NCBI GenBank assembly: GCA_044375105.1
Contig: JBILNK010000217.1
Span: forward strand, 1 to 6,525
Direction of reading: 5' to 3'
Length of the DNA stretch: 6,525 bases
Source of the DNA: JBIKLM01 sp044375105
GTDB lineage: Bacteria; Planctomycetota; UBA1135; GCA-002686595
This document shows, one piece after another, positions 5,258 to 6,525 of the stretch. The translations under genes were made by a program, and so were the position numbers. Position 1 is the stretch's first letter, and every line of letters begins with the position of its first letter. The notes under the pieces were generated by a model. That model was not told the DNA's origin, did no database searches, and saw only the letters and a list, made by a program, of their open reading frames with translations.

Positions 5258-6127
5258 TCAGAACTCCCCGGAGAGGCAGACGGAGTCGATGTAGAACAGG
5301 GTCCGCTTGTCGGCGTCGGTCTCGGCGAACAGACCGAGATTGAGCATGCACCACAGATTGCGCATCGCCGGCATGACGATCGGTCCGGCGGCGGCCAGGT
5401 CGAAGACGCGGTCGTTGCACTGGAACTCGAGCATCCGCATCGCCGCGAGGTCGAAGTCGAAGCGGAAATAGTGCCAGTTCACCTTGGTCGGGATCTCGTT
5501 GTAGCAGAGCTTCTGGTGCCCGCCGGGCAGGTCCTCCCAGCCATCGGGCGCAAGATGGTCATGGGTGACGGTCTTGCCCTCGGTGCCGAGCGGCACCACG
5601 GCGCTGGTCACGCGCTTGAACTGCCATTTCTGGACATGCTCGCCGTCCTGCGCGTTCAGGAACCGCAGATGGGGCATCACGCGGTTGCCGCCTTCCTGCG
5701 GATCCTGCAGGTCGTAGAGGAAGCCGACCGAGCGCACGTCGGTCTCGGACAGGCGCATCTCCGTCGCCTCGGGCTTGAAGGTGAAATAGAACTCCAGGCG
5801 GATCGGGCAGGGCTTGCGGAACGTCAGGCGCTTGACCGCGACGTTGCGGGCCCCCTTGCGCGGCCGCGTCTGGACCTTCAGCGCGTAGGTCCCGTCCCAG
5901 CTGCCATGGGTGCCGTTGTCCCAGTGGGTGACGCTGGAGAGCTGCGGCTGGGTATGCTGCTGGTAGCTGGGGTTCATCGAGTCCAGGCTGTGCTCGTAGT
6001 TGCCGACCAGCTGGGTCCAGCCGCAGAAGCCGCGGTCGAAATCGTCCAGGCAGATGATCCGTCGCATCGGATCGAAACGGCTCAGCGCCGGATCGGCCAG
6101 CCTCAGGTCGCGCAGCATCTCGGACAT
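5258..6127 (-). CDS. Uncharacterised beta-rich protein linked to a sugar importer (possibly DUF6772-like)
   Basis: This 289-residue soluble protein has no signal peptide or transmembrane helix. Near the N-terminus IICLDDFDRGFCGW (24-37) resembles the opening strand of concanavalin-like jelly-roll domains. The remainder alternates short strands (TYALKVQTRP, IRLEFYFTFKPE, VGFLYDLQDP, WHYFRFDFDLAAMRMLEFQCND) and ends with TLFYIDSVCLSGE (277-288), again typical of lectin-like sandwiches. The name DUF6772 is my recollection of proteins found beside carbohydrate ABC transporters and is not verified. Seven cysteines (26, 35, 107, 208, 237, 260, 284) fit a reducing cytoplasm. The start ATG at 6127 has AAGGA seven bases upstream and lies 21 bases after the permease stop; the next gene starts two bases after its stop. 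It could bind, modify or hydrolyse the imported saccharide. No catalytic motif is recognisable to me. Confidence 0.85.
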   Translation of the reverse strand: MSEMLRDLRLADPALSRFDPMRRIICLDDFDRGFCGWTQLVGNYEHSLDSMNPSYQQHTQPQLSSVTHWDNGTHGSWDGTYALKVQTRPRKGARNVAVKRLTFRKPCPIRLEFYFTFKPEATEMRLSETDVRSVGFLYDLQDPQEGGNRVMPHLRFLNAQDGEHVQKWQFKRVTSAVVPLGTEGKTVTHDHLAPDGWEDLPGGHQKLCYNEIPTKVNWHYFRFDFDLAAMRMLEFQCNDRVFDLAAAGPIVMPAMRNLWCMLNLGLFAETDADKRTLFYIDSVCLSGEF

Positions 6128-6148
6128 CGCCTCTTCCTTCCCGGGCCT

Positions 6149-6525
6149 TCAGCCCTTGGTCGCGCCGGCGGTCAGGCCGGCGATCAGGTATTTCTGCGCC
6201 GCGATGACCAGCGCCACGATCGGCGCCAGCTGCAGCGTCGTCGCCGCGAACAGCACGCCCCATTCGACGCCGTCGATCGCGCCGGTCATCTCCGACAGCG
6301 TCAGCGGCGCGGTCTTCGCCTTGGTCGTGGTGAAGATGAAGGCGAAGAGGAACTCGTTCCAAGCATAGACAAGGACGAAGACGCCGACCGCGACCATGCC
6401 CTGGGCGCAGAGCGGCAGGATCACGCGCCGGAAGACGGCGAAGGGTCCGGCCCCGTCGACCATCGCCGCCTCGTCGAGCTCGCGCGGGATCTGGTCGACG
6501 AAGGCGCGCAGCACCAGCGTGCCGA
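6149..6525 (-). CDS. Carbohydrate ABC transporter permease, MalG/UgpE type, 5'-truncated
   Basis: This is one of the two inner-membrane subunits of a binding-protein-dependent sugar importer. Only the last 124 residues are in the window; the gene runs off the right edge (complete codons from 6523). The EAA loop that docks on the ATPase is clear: DEAAMVDGAGPFAVFRRVILPL at visible residues 17-38, with the invariant Gly of EAAxxDGA at 24. Two or three membrane helices follow (GMVAVGVFVLVYAWNEFLFAFIF and LQLAPIVALVIAAQKYLIAGL). The end, QKYLIAGLTAGATKG, is the standard C-terminus of MalG-type permeases of the CUT1 group. Binding protein, partner permease and ATPase should lie beyond the right edge. 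It leads an operon with the two uncharacterised genes downstream. The specific sugar cannot be read from this fragment. Confidence 0.95.
   Translation of the reverse strand, partial: GTLVLRAFVDQIPRELDEAAMVDGAGPFAVFRRVILPLCAQGMVAVGVFVLVYAWNEFLFAFIFTTTKAKTAPLTLSEMTGAIDGVEWGVLFAATTLQLAPIVALVIAAQKYLIAGLTAGATKG

Overview
The window is GC-rich bacterial DNA with dense, high-GC codon use. Gene content (undecaprenyl-phosphate sugar transferase, DMT exporter, MalG-type sugar importer permease) fits a high-GC Gram-negative bacterium, perhaps a proteobacterium. No marker gene fixes the taxon, so this is inference only. I find no transposase, integrase, CRISPR array, rRNA or convincing tRNA.

Left part, plus strand: the window opens inside a polyprenyl-phosphate sugar-1-phosphate transferase (ends 512), the membrane enzyme that starts a polysaccharide repeat unit. 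A 447-base gap with several GC stem-loops and a short 9-base tandem repeat follows. Then comes an EamA/DMT-type small-metabolite transporter (960-1964).

Centre, minus strand: a two-gene exporter operon reads toward the DMT gene. A GldA/NatA-like ABC ATPase (4788 to 4039) overlaps by ATGA a 697-residue membrane protein (4042 to 1949). That protein joins an ABC-2/NatB-type permease to a C-terminal CPBP (Rce1/Abi-type) intramembrane-protease-like domain. Several catalytic positions of the CPBP half are substituted, so it may be a pseudoprotease. Its last 16 bases overlap the end of the convergent DMT gene. The 128-base region upstream of the ATPase holds a stem-loop, an AT-rich promoter-like element and a leader with two mutually exclusive hairpins, one followed by T6.

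Right part, minus strand: the 3' end of a sugar-import operon. A MalG-type permease (truncated by the window edge, ends 6149) is followed by a 289-residue leaderless beta-sandwich-like protein (6127 to 5258). Two bases later comes a 112-residue uncharacterised protein (5255 to 4917). These two probably serve uptake or handling of the imported carbohydrate, but their biochemical role is unknown.

The most interesting items are the exporter-protease fusion with an altered active site, the attenuator-like leader in front of it, and the uncharacterised protein pair in the sugar importer operon.
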